From NCBI GenBank assembly GCA_023512835.1, contig CM042086.1, positions 2,986,299 through 3,050,298 on the forward strand: 64,000 bases of DNA, in the 5' to 3' direction. The notes beneath the pieces were generated by a model. It saw only the letters and a program-made list of their open reading frames with translations, did no database searches and was not told the origin of the DNA. Position 1 is the stretch's first letter, and every line of letters begins with the position of its first letter. The stretch comes from Taxillus chinensis (Eukaryota; Streptophyta; Magnoliopsida; Santalales; Loranthaceae). This document shows, one piece after another, positions 45,501-57,500 of the stretch. The position numbers and the translations under genes were made by a program.

Positions 45501-48500
45501 ATAGAGGAGCCACCCCCCACAACAAAAGCCACCAACTGAGAGAAGGAATCCCAACACGAATGGATAGCCTTCTAACAGCCCACCCCATGAGGACCACACG
45601 GGACCCGAGACATCCAACCCCCCTCCAGGGCACCAAATTTCACCACAATCACTTGCCTCCACAAGGCAGCCCTCTCAAGCCCGAACCGCCAAAGCCACTT
45701 ACCAAGAAGAGCAGTGTTAAAGCGACGGATCCGCTTGATAGCGAGACCACCCTGAGCAAGGGGCCGACAAACAGATGACCACCGAACCAAATGAGGGCGG
45801 GCCACCGCCACTGTAGAACCCCATAGAAAATTCCGTTGGATCTGCTCAATCCAGGAGGCTACCGCAGCATGAATAGAGAAGAGAGATAAAAAATAGGTAG
45901 GCAAACCGGAGAGTGTGCTCTTGATCAAAGTAAGCCGACCACCCTTGGAAAGATAAATCCGCTTCCACCCCGCCAGCCGACGTTCCATCTTCTCAATAAG
46001 CGGATGCCAAATAGAGGAACACTGGAAAGCAGCCCCCAAAGGCAGGCCCAAATAAGTAAGAGGCAGTTGAGAAGTAGTACACCCAAGAATAGCCGCAAGT
46101 TTCCTCAAATGAGGCACCACCCCAACGGGCACTAACTCGGACTTGCCCAAATTGATGTGCAACCCCGAAAGAGCCTCAAACCAAACAAGGAGGGCACACA
46201 AATGGAAAAGATGCTCAGGATCAGGCTCACAAAAAAGCAGAGTATCATCCGCAAAGAGCAAATGAGAGATCACCAAACGCCTGCCACCACTAGATCCCAC
46301 AGAAACCCTGAGAGCAACCCAAGAGCAAAAGCAGAAGCAGAAACAAGCAAACGGCTAAAAGCCTCCATAACGAGAAGGAAAAGCAGCGGGGACAAAGGAT
46401 CCCCCTGACGAAGGTCGCGAGAACTCGAAAAGAAACCACAGGCTGCCATTCACCAACACCGAAAAGCGGACAGTAGAGATACAAAAAGAAATCCAATGCT
46501 GCCACCGAGGAGAAAAGCCACACCGTCGTAAAAGATAAAGGAGAAAACCCCAATGAACATGATCATAGGCCTTCTCCAAATCCAACTTGCACAACAAGCC
46601 AGGGAGAGAGTCCTTCAATCGGCTGTCCAGGCACTCATTAGCAATAAGGACAGAATCAAGGATCTGTCTACCATGGACGAAAGCACTCTGGGACGGGGAG
46701 GTGATTTTCCTGAGCACCCCTTGCAACCGACGAGTCAGAAGCTTAGCAATGATTTTATACATACCACCCACTAAGCTGATCGGTCGAAAGTCCCGAATAG
46801 CTGTAGCCCCATGCTTCTTGGGGATAAGAGCAAGAAAAGTGGCATTGAGACTGCGCTCAAAAGAGTGATGCTCATAAAATTCAGCACAAACTGCCAAGAC
46901 ATCCGAGCGCACCACACTCCAACAACGCTGATAAAAAGCAAGTGGAAATCCATCGGGACCAAGGGCCTTGTCCCCGTTGCAACTACGAACAGCCTGCTCA
47001 ATCTCCTCCTCCGAAAAAGGCCGGTCCAGCCACGACGTATCCTCGCGAGAAAGAGCATCAAAAGGAAGCTCGTCAAGAAGTGGCCGACGGACCCCATCCT
47101 CCCAGAAAAGGCCCTCATAAAAACGAACAATATGCTCCCGAATAGCCCCCTAATCAGAAGACAAACCATCATCCAACTGCATAACCCCGATGGAGTTTTG
47201 GCGCCGGTGGGAATTCGCCAAACAATGAAAGAAATGAGAATTCTTATCCCCCTCCTTCAACCACAAAGCACGAGACCTCTGACGCCAAGAGATCTCCTCC
47301 TGCACAAGAAGCTTCTCAAGCTGGGTAGTCAAGGCCACACGCTGCCCCGCCTCCTCCTCAGACAAAGGACGTAATGCAGCAGCCCAATCAAGAGCCTCTA
47401 GCGCCGCCATTCATGAGTGCTTGCGTGAGAGAACGTGCCCAAAGACATTGGCATTCCACTGACGCAAATCCCCCTTCAAGAGCCTCAACTTGGCAGCAAA
47501 CACAAAGCTAGGAACCCCCTCCACACGGTAGGACTCCCACCATTCCTGGACCCGGTCAACAAAACCATCAGCTAAAAATCACATCAACTCAAACCGAAAA
47601 GGCCGCCGGGAGCGACAAACAGGACCACAATCCAAGGCCATAGGAAAATGATCAGGACAACCAACTTAGGCCTCCATATCCATCTTCGTCTCTCTTCTCC
47701 GCGACAACGAACCTAAGCCATGATCGCGGACCCTAGCCTTCGCGATGATCTCTTCTGCCTGTTGTTTCTCTCTTCTCTCTTTGTTTATTTTTCATTGGGT
47801 CGTCTGTGACTTCTGTCGTTTGCTGGTGCGTCGTGCTATTATGTTGTTTTTTTTTTGTTTGCTCTTTTTCTTTTTTCATGTTGTTTTTTGTCGTTTGCTG
47901 TCTTGCTGCCTTCTACACTTATTTTTTTTTTTTAAGCTCGACTACTATCATTTTCATATTTAACATATGTATATTATCAGGGGCTGTTCTAGAAAATTTA
48001 TTCAAGGTGTTCAATTTATACATATGTTAACATAATTAGTGTGTTATATATTATTACATCAAAAAGTCATGTAATGACTATATTAATAATATTAAAATAA
48101 GTCAATAATGACTATTTTAATTTATAGTATCAATATTGGGAAGAAAAAAGGTATATGTTGGTGTGAATTTATACTTTCTAGGGACGAGCCATAAAAATAT
48201 GAGTAAAAAAAGGCAACATTTTAAATGAAATAAAATTTGTGTATTATGGGTGTTAGGCTCTCATGTCATTAAAGAGCTCCCATTAAATGTCTCATTCCCA
48301 CAAATTTATAAATTATAACTCGCTTGAAAAATTTCTATCTCGCAAGAAAATCCCACACAAGCCATTTCATGGCACTCCGCAACAACCCCACGCAACAATC
48401 TTACTCCATGGCTGCTAGCTAACTAGCTTATTATAATAATTAGTCTTTAAAAAAGCAATTGAGCGTGAAGAAACAATACGAAAATGACAAGGGTGAGTTG

Positions 48501-51500
48501 GGATATCATGTTGGTAGTGGAGACTATATGCTTCTTCTGCTTCGCTTCACTCTCTCTCGTCTCTCATATTTCCTCTTCGTTCAAGAGTAAAAGCTTGGTA
48601 TTAGCACTACCCCTGTAAAATATTTTAAATCTAGGGCTGAAACATTGCTAGCACTGCCCTTGTATATTATTATCTAAGAATTTTGATATCTCTTACTCTT
48701 AGGGATGGCAATGGGATGGGTTACACCGGGTACCTGCCCCTAATGAGACGGGTTTGGGATTGGTCTAATCAGGTTCGAGACGGGTATCTCCGAACCGATA
48801 AAGATTTGGGATGGATGTAGGACGGGATAACCCGTCATAAACCCATATATATAAGGGAATATAACGGGTTTACCAGGTATCCATCTTGCCCCAACCCTAT
48901 TGGGATGGGTTTCAGGTCAGCATAATCGGATTCGGGGCGAGTTTGGAATATGGTTTTTTTAGACGGAATGGGTTCGAGATAGGAGTGACCCGTCACAAAG
49001 CCGCTCCGTTGCCATCCGTGCTTACTTTTTTTGTTAGACTATTAGCCATTTGAGTAGTTTGCTATAATTTAGAGTATTGACTTACTTATATTTTTGCTCT
49101 GTGATGTATTATGTTTATTCTGTGAGGTGTGATTTTTTATTGTTATGTAATGACTCATAAAAAAAAAATTGTTGTGTAATGGTAAATAATCAAAGAAAGA
49201 ATTCTACTTGAACATATGGAAATAAAATAAAAATGAATAAAAAAAGAATATATGTATATTCGTTGTATATTTTGAGAAAAAAAATCAGGAAAGAATATTT
49301 AGATTAACTTTTGTATGGAAATATGAAAATTTTATTTCATTTTATATATTTTAAAAAAGAAATTGTCATCGATAGTCGAGGCATCTGCCTTGACTGTACT
49401 GAGGCGTCTGTCTCGATCGTACAATATCAAATCTATGTTGTATTGCATTATATGGGCCCTTTTGATAGGATTATATTATTTTTGAAAATAAGATTATTTT
49501 TAAAAATAATAAGCCATATAATTTAAAACTATTTACGAGTGTTATAAATTCACATGAGCCTGAGTTGAATTTTTATATTTACGAGTGTTTAAAAATAATC
49601 ATATTTTAAAAAATAATTATGTTAAGTCAAACATAGCTAAATTATCAAACCTTGATGTGATTTATACTTTTAAGTTAGCTAGAAGCGACCTTTGTGTACA
49701 AAAGTGTATATATGGCATGTAAAGCTCATGTGGGCCTAAATCACATTCCCTAATAATAACCACACCTAAACATAAATGTGTGACATGATATGCATATTAT
49801 GATACTTTAAGACCTTGAATGTGTAGCTATTCTCTATTCTTTTGGTGTTTCCATCTACATGCATGCCAAATGGCCCATTATAGAGATAATAATATTTTAT
49901 AATTTGATGTTGTATTAAATGTTCCAGATGAAGTTACTCATAGGGAAAAGGTTTTGATGGGATGCTGATAGGGATCAATTATTTTATTATTTTATTTATT
50001 TTATATGGCATTGGACATGCGTTATTTACTTATTGGTTCCTTATTTTGTTTTATGGGCCTAATCTTATGTGGGCTTAAAGGTTTAGATTATGTAAACTGA
50101 GGGTTTGTTTTCTTATATAAAGAAGAGAGTTGTGACCTTAGTAGGGATAGATATGGTTTAGTTGATATATTGAGTGTATGAAATTTGCGACTTTATTGAG
50201 ATATTGTTTGCGATCAATATCATATTCCTTTATGTTGTTGGGAAACCCTAGCGTATGGAATTTTATGGTTGAATCTTTTTATGGTTGGGTTATCCTTCGT
50301 AGGGAGTTTTTTTAAATTGTAATTTTTAACTTATCTTTATATTATAAAATATCAATTCTAATTTTTTACCCTAGTTCGTTATCAGGTTCTATTTATGTTG
50401 TTTTCATGGTCTTTGGTTGTCATTGTTGTCAACAGAATGCGGAAGTGGGAGGATGCAGGGTTGAAAATTCGTACTTGGTTGGATAACTTTGTAGAGTGAT
50501 ATCTTAGAGTGAGCTCATAGAGGGAGTCTAACCATGTATTTACAGGGTCGAAGCTTAGGGTTGAAAACTTAGAGATTCAGACTCGAAGATTTACAAGGTC
50601 GAAGATCAGATGGACTCAAAGATTTGCAGAATCGAAGATCATCAGACCACCAGGCTCGAAGCATCACCAAAGGAACATAGGGTTACAGACTCGTAGATCC
50701 ATAAGGTCGAAGATTCGAAGACTCAAGGTGTAATCAGTTAAAGAGCAGCGTCTCGGAGACTCGAAAACTTGTAGGCTCGAAGACCCGTTGGGTGTAAAGT
50801 GGCAACGTTGTAGAGTCGAAGCTTGTAGGATCGAAGATTGGGAGACCCATTGCCGAGAACAGAGACTCGTTGATGTGAACAGATGATTAGTGAAGGTAGA
50901 ATGAGGTTGTCGCTGACTCGAAGATATGAAGACTCGTAGAGTGAAAGTCAGTTGATTACTTGTTCCAACCGAGATTTGAAGCCAAATAGTAGAAGAATTG
51001 GAAGATCAATTCGAAGGAGCGAAATGTACCGAAGGCCGCCATTTAAGTAAGTTACCGTTCAGACAATGTTTCTTTTAGCACGCTAAGGACTAAAAAACAC
51101 ATGGACGTATTTGAGGTTGGGTTAACATGGTTCAACGATGGAGATCAAAAGATGATACATGTCTAACCATATCAGAAAGGTTTCTTATTTTGGCCGACCT
51201 ATATAAGTCAAGCATGTCTTACTTCAAGGGAGTGTTAGAACTTTTAAAGAATACTAGAAATGTATCTTGTGCAATACAAAGACGGTGCAGAGTAGTTCGT
51301 ACAGAATATACAGAGGGAGAAGAAGATCGTAAGCGAGACAACAGTGAGTTAATCTGTCTTCGTTTCTCATACATTTACGAACAGATTGTGAGTTTGACGA
51401 AGGAGTGGTTGAAGGTCAAGCAGTGCAAACAATTGGATACACAGGAGCAGATTGCGCTAAACAGTTCTTCACAGTGAGTACTGGAGTAATACTGTTTTTA

Positions 51501-54500
51501 TATTTGCATTTAAGAGCAAAGAGAGTTGATCCTATTATATTAAACACATATAGTGGAGTGGATTGGACTCGGTGTAGGTATATCCTCACCACCGTGGAGT
51601 AGATCACATTGACATTGAACGAATCACGTAAATCGTATGTCTTTGTCTTTTACTTCTCATACATACTTGCTATTAAGCTGATCTTGCATAAGACACTGAA
51701 ATATCACCTAAACAAGAACCTCATCTGTAGAATACCTCTGAGTATCATATTACTCTTAAAACTAAAAGGAAATAGTTTTAAGTATACAGATTTACCGTTC
51801 TCTCTGTATATAAACCCGTATACTCAGGCGATTTTGCTTGGATCTTGGGAATATCAATTTATTTACCCTAATTCTCTATTTTGATTTTCTCCATGCATTG
51901 GTTGTTATGTCCTTGAGGACTTGATATTAATATTTTTTTTTTTTCAGTTTATGACATTTTCTATTTTCGGTAAGCCTAGAAAAAACATTCAAAAAATTTG
52001 ATTACCGTTGTTGTTTGAATTTGATTGAAGTTGATATTATTTATTCGATTGAATATTATTTGTATTCAAATTCATTATAATCGAATCAAATACGGATATT
52101 GTCATATTCATTCTATATATAGTCTAAAGATGAGATATTTGCATCCTTAATTCTTAGAATGCTAGAGCATGGGCGTTAGTTTAAGTACGCTGGGAATAGA
52201 ATTGGACCTCATGGCCATGGACTCATGGGTGCGTAAAGCAAATTGTGTTATGTCAGCCCTGCTTTTAGCTTTTCTTCCAGAAAGCTTAATTTTTGAAGAC
52301 GGGTAAAATTGGAAAGTAAATCATAAATATGTTCTTAATTTTTTTTAAGTAAATACCATCAATAATATAATGTTCAGTTTCAGCAACCGCAATCTCAGAT
52401 ATTCAGTAGTTTCAGATATGATTTCAGATTTAAACATTTATTTAAGAAAATTAAATAAATGGCACCAAGATCAAGAAAAAGATAAAATATTGAAAGAACC
52501 AGGTGGCTTTTGTAGTCGGGCTGTGCCAATTTCCCTGCGTATTTAGGGTCAGGCTGTGCCCAATTTGCACCAGGAAATAACTTGGTTCCATTTATAATTG
52601 TCCTCTCTAAAAATATAGGGAGCTAGCAGGGGTTGCATTTGATATCATATAAACATAGTTTAATTACAGGATTAGATACAATCTATCCATCTCTAGGTTC
52701 CTACTCTGGCTTTAAGCTGATTCCAGTTTGTTTAGATGTCGCATTTATCCTATAATGTTCTTGTACGCCGAAGTAGTGTTTTTGGTGAACAATTATGTGT
52801 AGCAATATGTTCAAAGTGCGCAGCTTTATTGCAGAGGAGGTGTTTTTTAGAAGATTGGATGCAGAAACTGCTCTCCGACATTGATATATCAAGAAGTGTG
52901 CCAGTGGCAATTTTTCTTGAGCTAGAAGCTGCTGCAAGGTCTTGTAGGTTTCTCCTTCATACAACTGTTGTTTTTCTATTCACGGAGTACAGAATTTATT
53001 GTCTTTAGTGATTGATGATAGTGAGTAAATGCTGATGATATATTAGGTCTATAGGTTATTGATATATAGTACTATGTGCTGCTACTGACTTGATCTTTGG
53101 TATTATTGTGTGTTTGCAGCATTTGATGACATGAATCACGTTTTAGATGCTACTAATTCTGCATTGCAAGATCAACCACAGTCCGATCTATCTGTGGTTG
53201 CTGCTGGTTCAACTGTCGCTTCAGATTATGGTGATGATTCTACTGATGAAAAATCTGAGACCGGAACATTGAGGGTAATGGATAGCTTTTCTAAACTTGG
53301 TAAGTATAATTTTGCATTTGAACAAGACCTACTGGTCCAATGGAAACACGTTCTAATTACTGGAAATTGTATTGAAAATTCTGGGGATGTGAATTTTATT
53401 TTAAAAGAGATTGAAATGTTACAGGCAAGAATCAAGATTGTGAAAGAACTTACAGAACTACAGCTTTGCATGGAGATGAAATGGAAATTCCTTCTGAAAT
53501 GGAGAGTGGAAATGGAAAGCTGACTGGCCATATTCGAAAACCGTCAACAGAGAGTGTTGGAAGTGACATAAGTTCTTTACAAGCTAGTGAAATTTCAACT
53601 TTTGGAGTAGCCAATTTCGACAATCACCTTCATGAAGGTTCCGAGTCAGGAACTGTTGACAGTCTTGCTGGCGCTGCTTTACAGTTTTCTAGTGATATAT
53701 TAGTTGCTCTTCCATTGGATGAACAACTTAAAATGAAACGAGTCCTTTTTACTGCTCAGCGTAGACTGGCCACGGCAAGAACAGACATGGAGGAACTAAT
53801 TGCAAGGTTGAATCAAGAATTGGCTGTAAGGCAGTATCTTACAACAAAGGTATGTCGCAGAAAACTTTTAATGATTTTATAAAGCGTTATAATCTTACAT
53901 GCTGTTTTCACAAAGTTACAATAGCCTTGCTTCATGATTCAGAGGTAATGACATGTCTTTTTTTTTTTTTTTTTTTAATTTTGGATGTCATAGATATATC
54001 ATATGGAGCTGATAGAAACTGATCAAAAAGCAAGTCTGGCTTCTTTTATCCCTGATAGCGAATAGGTTAATTTCCTAGAAAAATGTATTTATTTATTTAT
54101 ATTTTTTCCCAGGAAAAGAGGGCAGAGTAAGTCCTACCCTAAATACAATAACATGTAGGAAACACCAAATAACGAGATACCAATGGTGTTTTCCATTGCT
54201 ATCTTGGCATGTCAAGATAGCAAACATCAAAATCCAAATCTCCCATTATTATGAGAGCATTTCGGATCCTCGTCAATCGTCAGTGTTACAATTACAGTGG
54301 ATACCAAAGTTAGCTTCAGAATTAGCAGAAAGGGAATTAATAGGAACCCAAGGCTGGGCCTTGCTCGAAATGGGAGAAGAAATATTTTGGGCTTTAGGAA
54401 TGGACAGGCTCTCTGATGGTTGGGCTGAATAACAAAGCTTACCGTCTACCATCCTAAAAAAGGTTTGTTATGATTATGGCCTAAAGAAGAGGACTGGGCT

Positions 54501-57500
54501 TGGGGATGGTTGGTTTTGGGCTAAGGGACTATCAAGGGATGGGCCTAAGCTTATTGGCCCAGTCACAGGGACTGGTAAAGCAGGAGAAAATTTTGAAATT
54601 GTATTATGGGAGGATAGGGCCGGCTGATTCAAATACGTGGGACTAAGTGGGACTGACGAGGTTTCGTTGTGGAGGCAATCTGCTGCAATGACTGTAGTCT
54701 GCAGCAAAATTTGCATCATTCAAGGGGATTGATATCCCATGCGATACCTTTGGGTATTGCACGATTGGGGTATTGCATGGTTGGGGTATTGCACGGTGCA
54801 ATTCATCATATTTGGATTGTTGGATTTATTTTTAACGGTCTAGATTAAGGTTTCATAATTTCATTTGGATTTATTGTTGGATTTATTTGGATTGCATCCT
54901 TGTTGTTCAATGTTTGACCACCCAAATCCGTCAATGGAGAGGATTTGGCACAATCACCACTGATGGAAGACCCTGTCTATCCTTTACAGACGCCCAATGC
55001 TGGTTCTTTCTTCATGGGCAATTGATGTTTTCTAAGGCGGGGGCTCTTTTCGTAGCGATCAAGACCACCAGATTTGATTTTGTGTGCTCTGTTACTGCCA
55101 CAAACACCCAATTTACGTCCGCTCCAAATGCTCCGCCTCAGACGCTGTCTGCACTTCAGGATGAATATTTGTTCTCGGATGCTCTGTCTCACCCGCCATC
55201 TGCATTGCCGGATGAATGGCCACTCTCTGAGTCTTTGTCACAACCTCCGCTTGCATAATTGAAAAGAAACAAGTGTCTGGAGGATCAGGACTGCTAGGTT
55301 GTTGTAGATCAAGGCCAATCGGCAAACCATGGAATCATGGCCCCATTGGCGATTAGAATATAAATGAGTATTTGAATCATAGATGATCTTCTGCTAGTAG
55401 CCTTCTCCTTTGATGCCCAGTTTTGAGGGGAGAGGTTTGGATTGGTCCTTCTCTGCACTTAAATGAGCGGCAATTGGATGTTTCAACTAGCATTCGAAAA
55501 TACGAGCTGAGGTGGCGCTTTGAGATGCCGCCTCGCCCGCCTCAGTTCCAACCCGCATGGAGGCGCCGCGTCAAAGCCCGCCTTTGTTGTCATCCGCCTC
55601 GTACGGGTGAGGCGGATTGAGGCGGCCCGTGTCAACGAGGGACGAGGCGCCCGTGACATGGAGACTTTAAGGATATAAATTGGGTTAAAAAATATTGCGT
55701 TAACCTAATATATTCCCTCCAACGTCGTCGTCATTGTCGGTAGTAGCGTTGTCGTCCCAGCGTGATCATCCGTCATCTAGTGGCGTCGTCGTCTAGCATT
55801 GTCGTCCGTCATGGGTCCAACATCGTCGTGCATCGATCGTCATCGTGCGTCCAACGTCTGTCGCCTCTAGCTTCCATCGAGGTAAGTTGCGATTAAGCAG
55901 AATTACAATAAAAAGACAAAAATAAACTCAAAAGGAACAAACATTAAGAACACCCAAAACAAACATCCAATCCCCCAAATAACGGAAAAAAGACAAGAAA
56001 GCTCGGAGAGAGGCTTTTCTCAATCTTCAAACACCCGCTCGTTCCGCTCTCGCCAAAGACATCATACGAGGCAATGAGGGACAGCCCGTCACACCTCCGA
56101 ATGCCACCCAACACCCCCTAATTTAATTCATGATTTTAAACTATAATTATATTTATTATTGTAGATTTAACTTTTTGTAATGGCAAAAAATCAAAGACTT
56201 AAATTTGAGTTATTGAATTTTTATTTAATTACAGTGTAAGACTTTATTTAATTTTATTATTTTAATGAATTTTATTATTTTAGATTTTAAATTTAAGACT
56301 TAATTTGGATTTTAATGAATTTTATTATTTTAAAATTAAATTTGCTCATTTAATTTTATATATTTTGTATATATTTAAAAAAATTATCATTGGCGATTGA
56401 GGCATCCGTCTCGACCGTCTCAAGGCGCCCGCCTCGCTGTACAGCTTTGAGTCCGTACCGTATTGCATTTCGTATTTTTGAACCTTGGTTTCAACCTCAT
56501 TGTGTGGAGGTCCATACTGAGAAAACAGCCAATAGAATTATGTATCTCATGCAGATAGGCTAGATTATGGAAGCCAAGGTCCATATGCAGCAAACAAAGC
56601 TACACCACTGCGAATTGGGAGTCCGCAGCCTTTCAGAAGCCCCGCGATCATTCGAGGATAAGGTAGTGGTGACTGCCAATGGATCAATTAGGCCGTGACC
56701 AAGCATGCTCGAAGTCTTCCATTGAAGCCAAGTAGATATAGATATGGCAGGTGTCGAGAAGACCAACATTGGCCGGAGCGGCAATACCACAAGCCTTGTT
56801 GACTTCCTTCTCAAACACATTGAGTTCCAGAACAGGAACAAATCGAACCACCAGGGTAGTAGAATTGAAAGCGAGGGCTTGCTTATATTCAGGCGTTGAA
56901 ACGAACGAAGGATAACCATCTTTGAGCAAAGAAGGCGTGGGGCTGATGTCAATTGCATGGATGGATTTCAGGATGTCAATTGGGACATGAGGGGTGGGGT
57001 GGATGAAGGTCATGGCTGGTGGACGGCACCCCAGAAAGACATTGTGGCCTCTGGCAAAGTGGATCCAGCAAAGGAATGGCTCTCTCCTAGCAGCAGAGAA
57101 CCTGCCGGAGGGGCTGAAACAGCCATAGACCTGCTAATCTTCCATAAACAGCGCTTGGAAAAAGATAAAAGGGAGAACAAATAATTGTAAAATAGAAAGA
57201 AAGGTGAGAATTTAGTGGCCGGAAATTAGCTCTATCTCCCCTGCTACAGTTGCATTGGAAATCCATGTTAATCCCAAATGCCACTTTTAGAAATGGAATG
57301 ACCATAATTCTAGAGAAAAAAGGAAGAAAATTTTAATTAGTATTGAAAATCATGCTGTTTCAATATGTCACTAGGGAAGGATTTGATTACAGCATTTTGT
57401 GTTGTGGATTTTATATATAAGCGTTTTTTTGAGGTAGGATGCTTAATGGAGAGCCTCCTGTGGATATGAATGAAAATGTGAATTTACATTGCAGGTTAAA

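Larger units (their letters stand above)
44247..49654. mobile_element. hAT-like non-autonomous element in intron 4, carrying nested insertions
   Basis: The left end CAAGGTTAAAAAAA and right end TCAAACCTTG are inverted. They are bounded by GTGTGATT (44239-44246) and ATGTGATT (49655-49662), 7 of 8 matching. Left (44270-44400) and right (49370-49440) subterminal regions are rich in GAGGCG/CGCCTC-type motifs and match 55488-56487. Nested within are a LINE (44579-47699), a hAT MITE (48700-49020) and a fold-back MITE (about 49454-49638). Without these it would be about 1.8 kb. No transposase. Confidence 0.7.

Noticed and set aside
45572..46300. 242-codon minus-strand frame as a host gene
   Set aside because: FADD box and zf-RVT context make it part of the decayed LINE.
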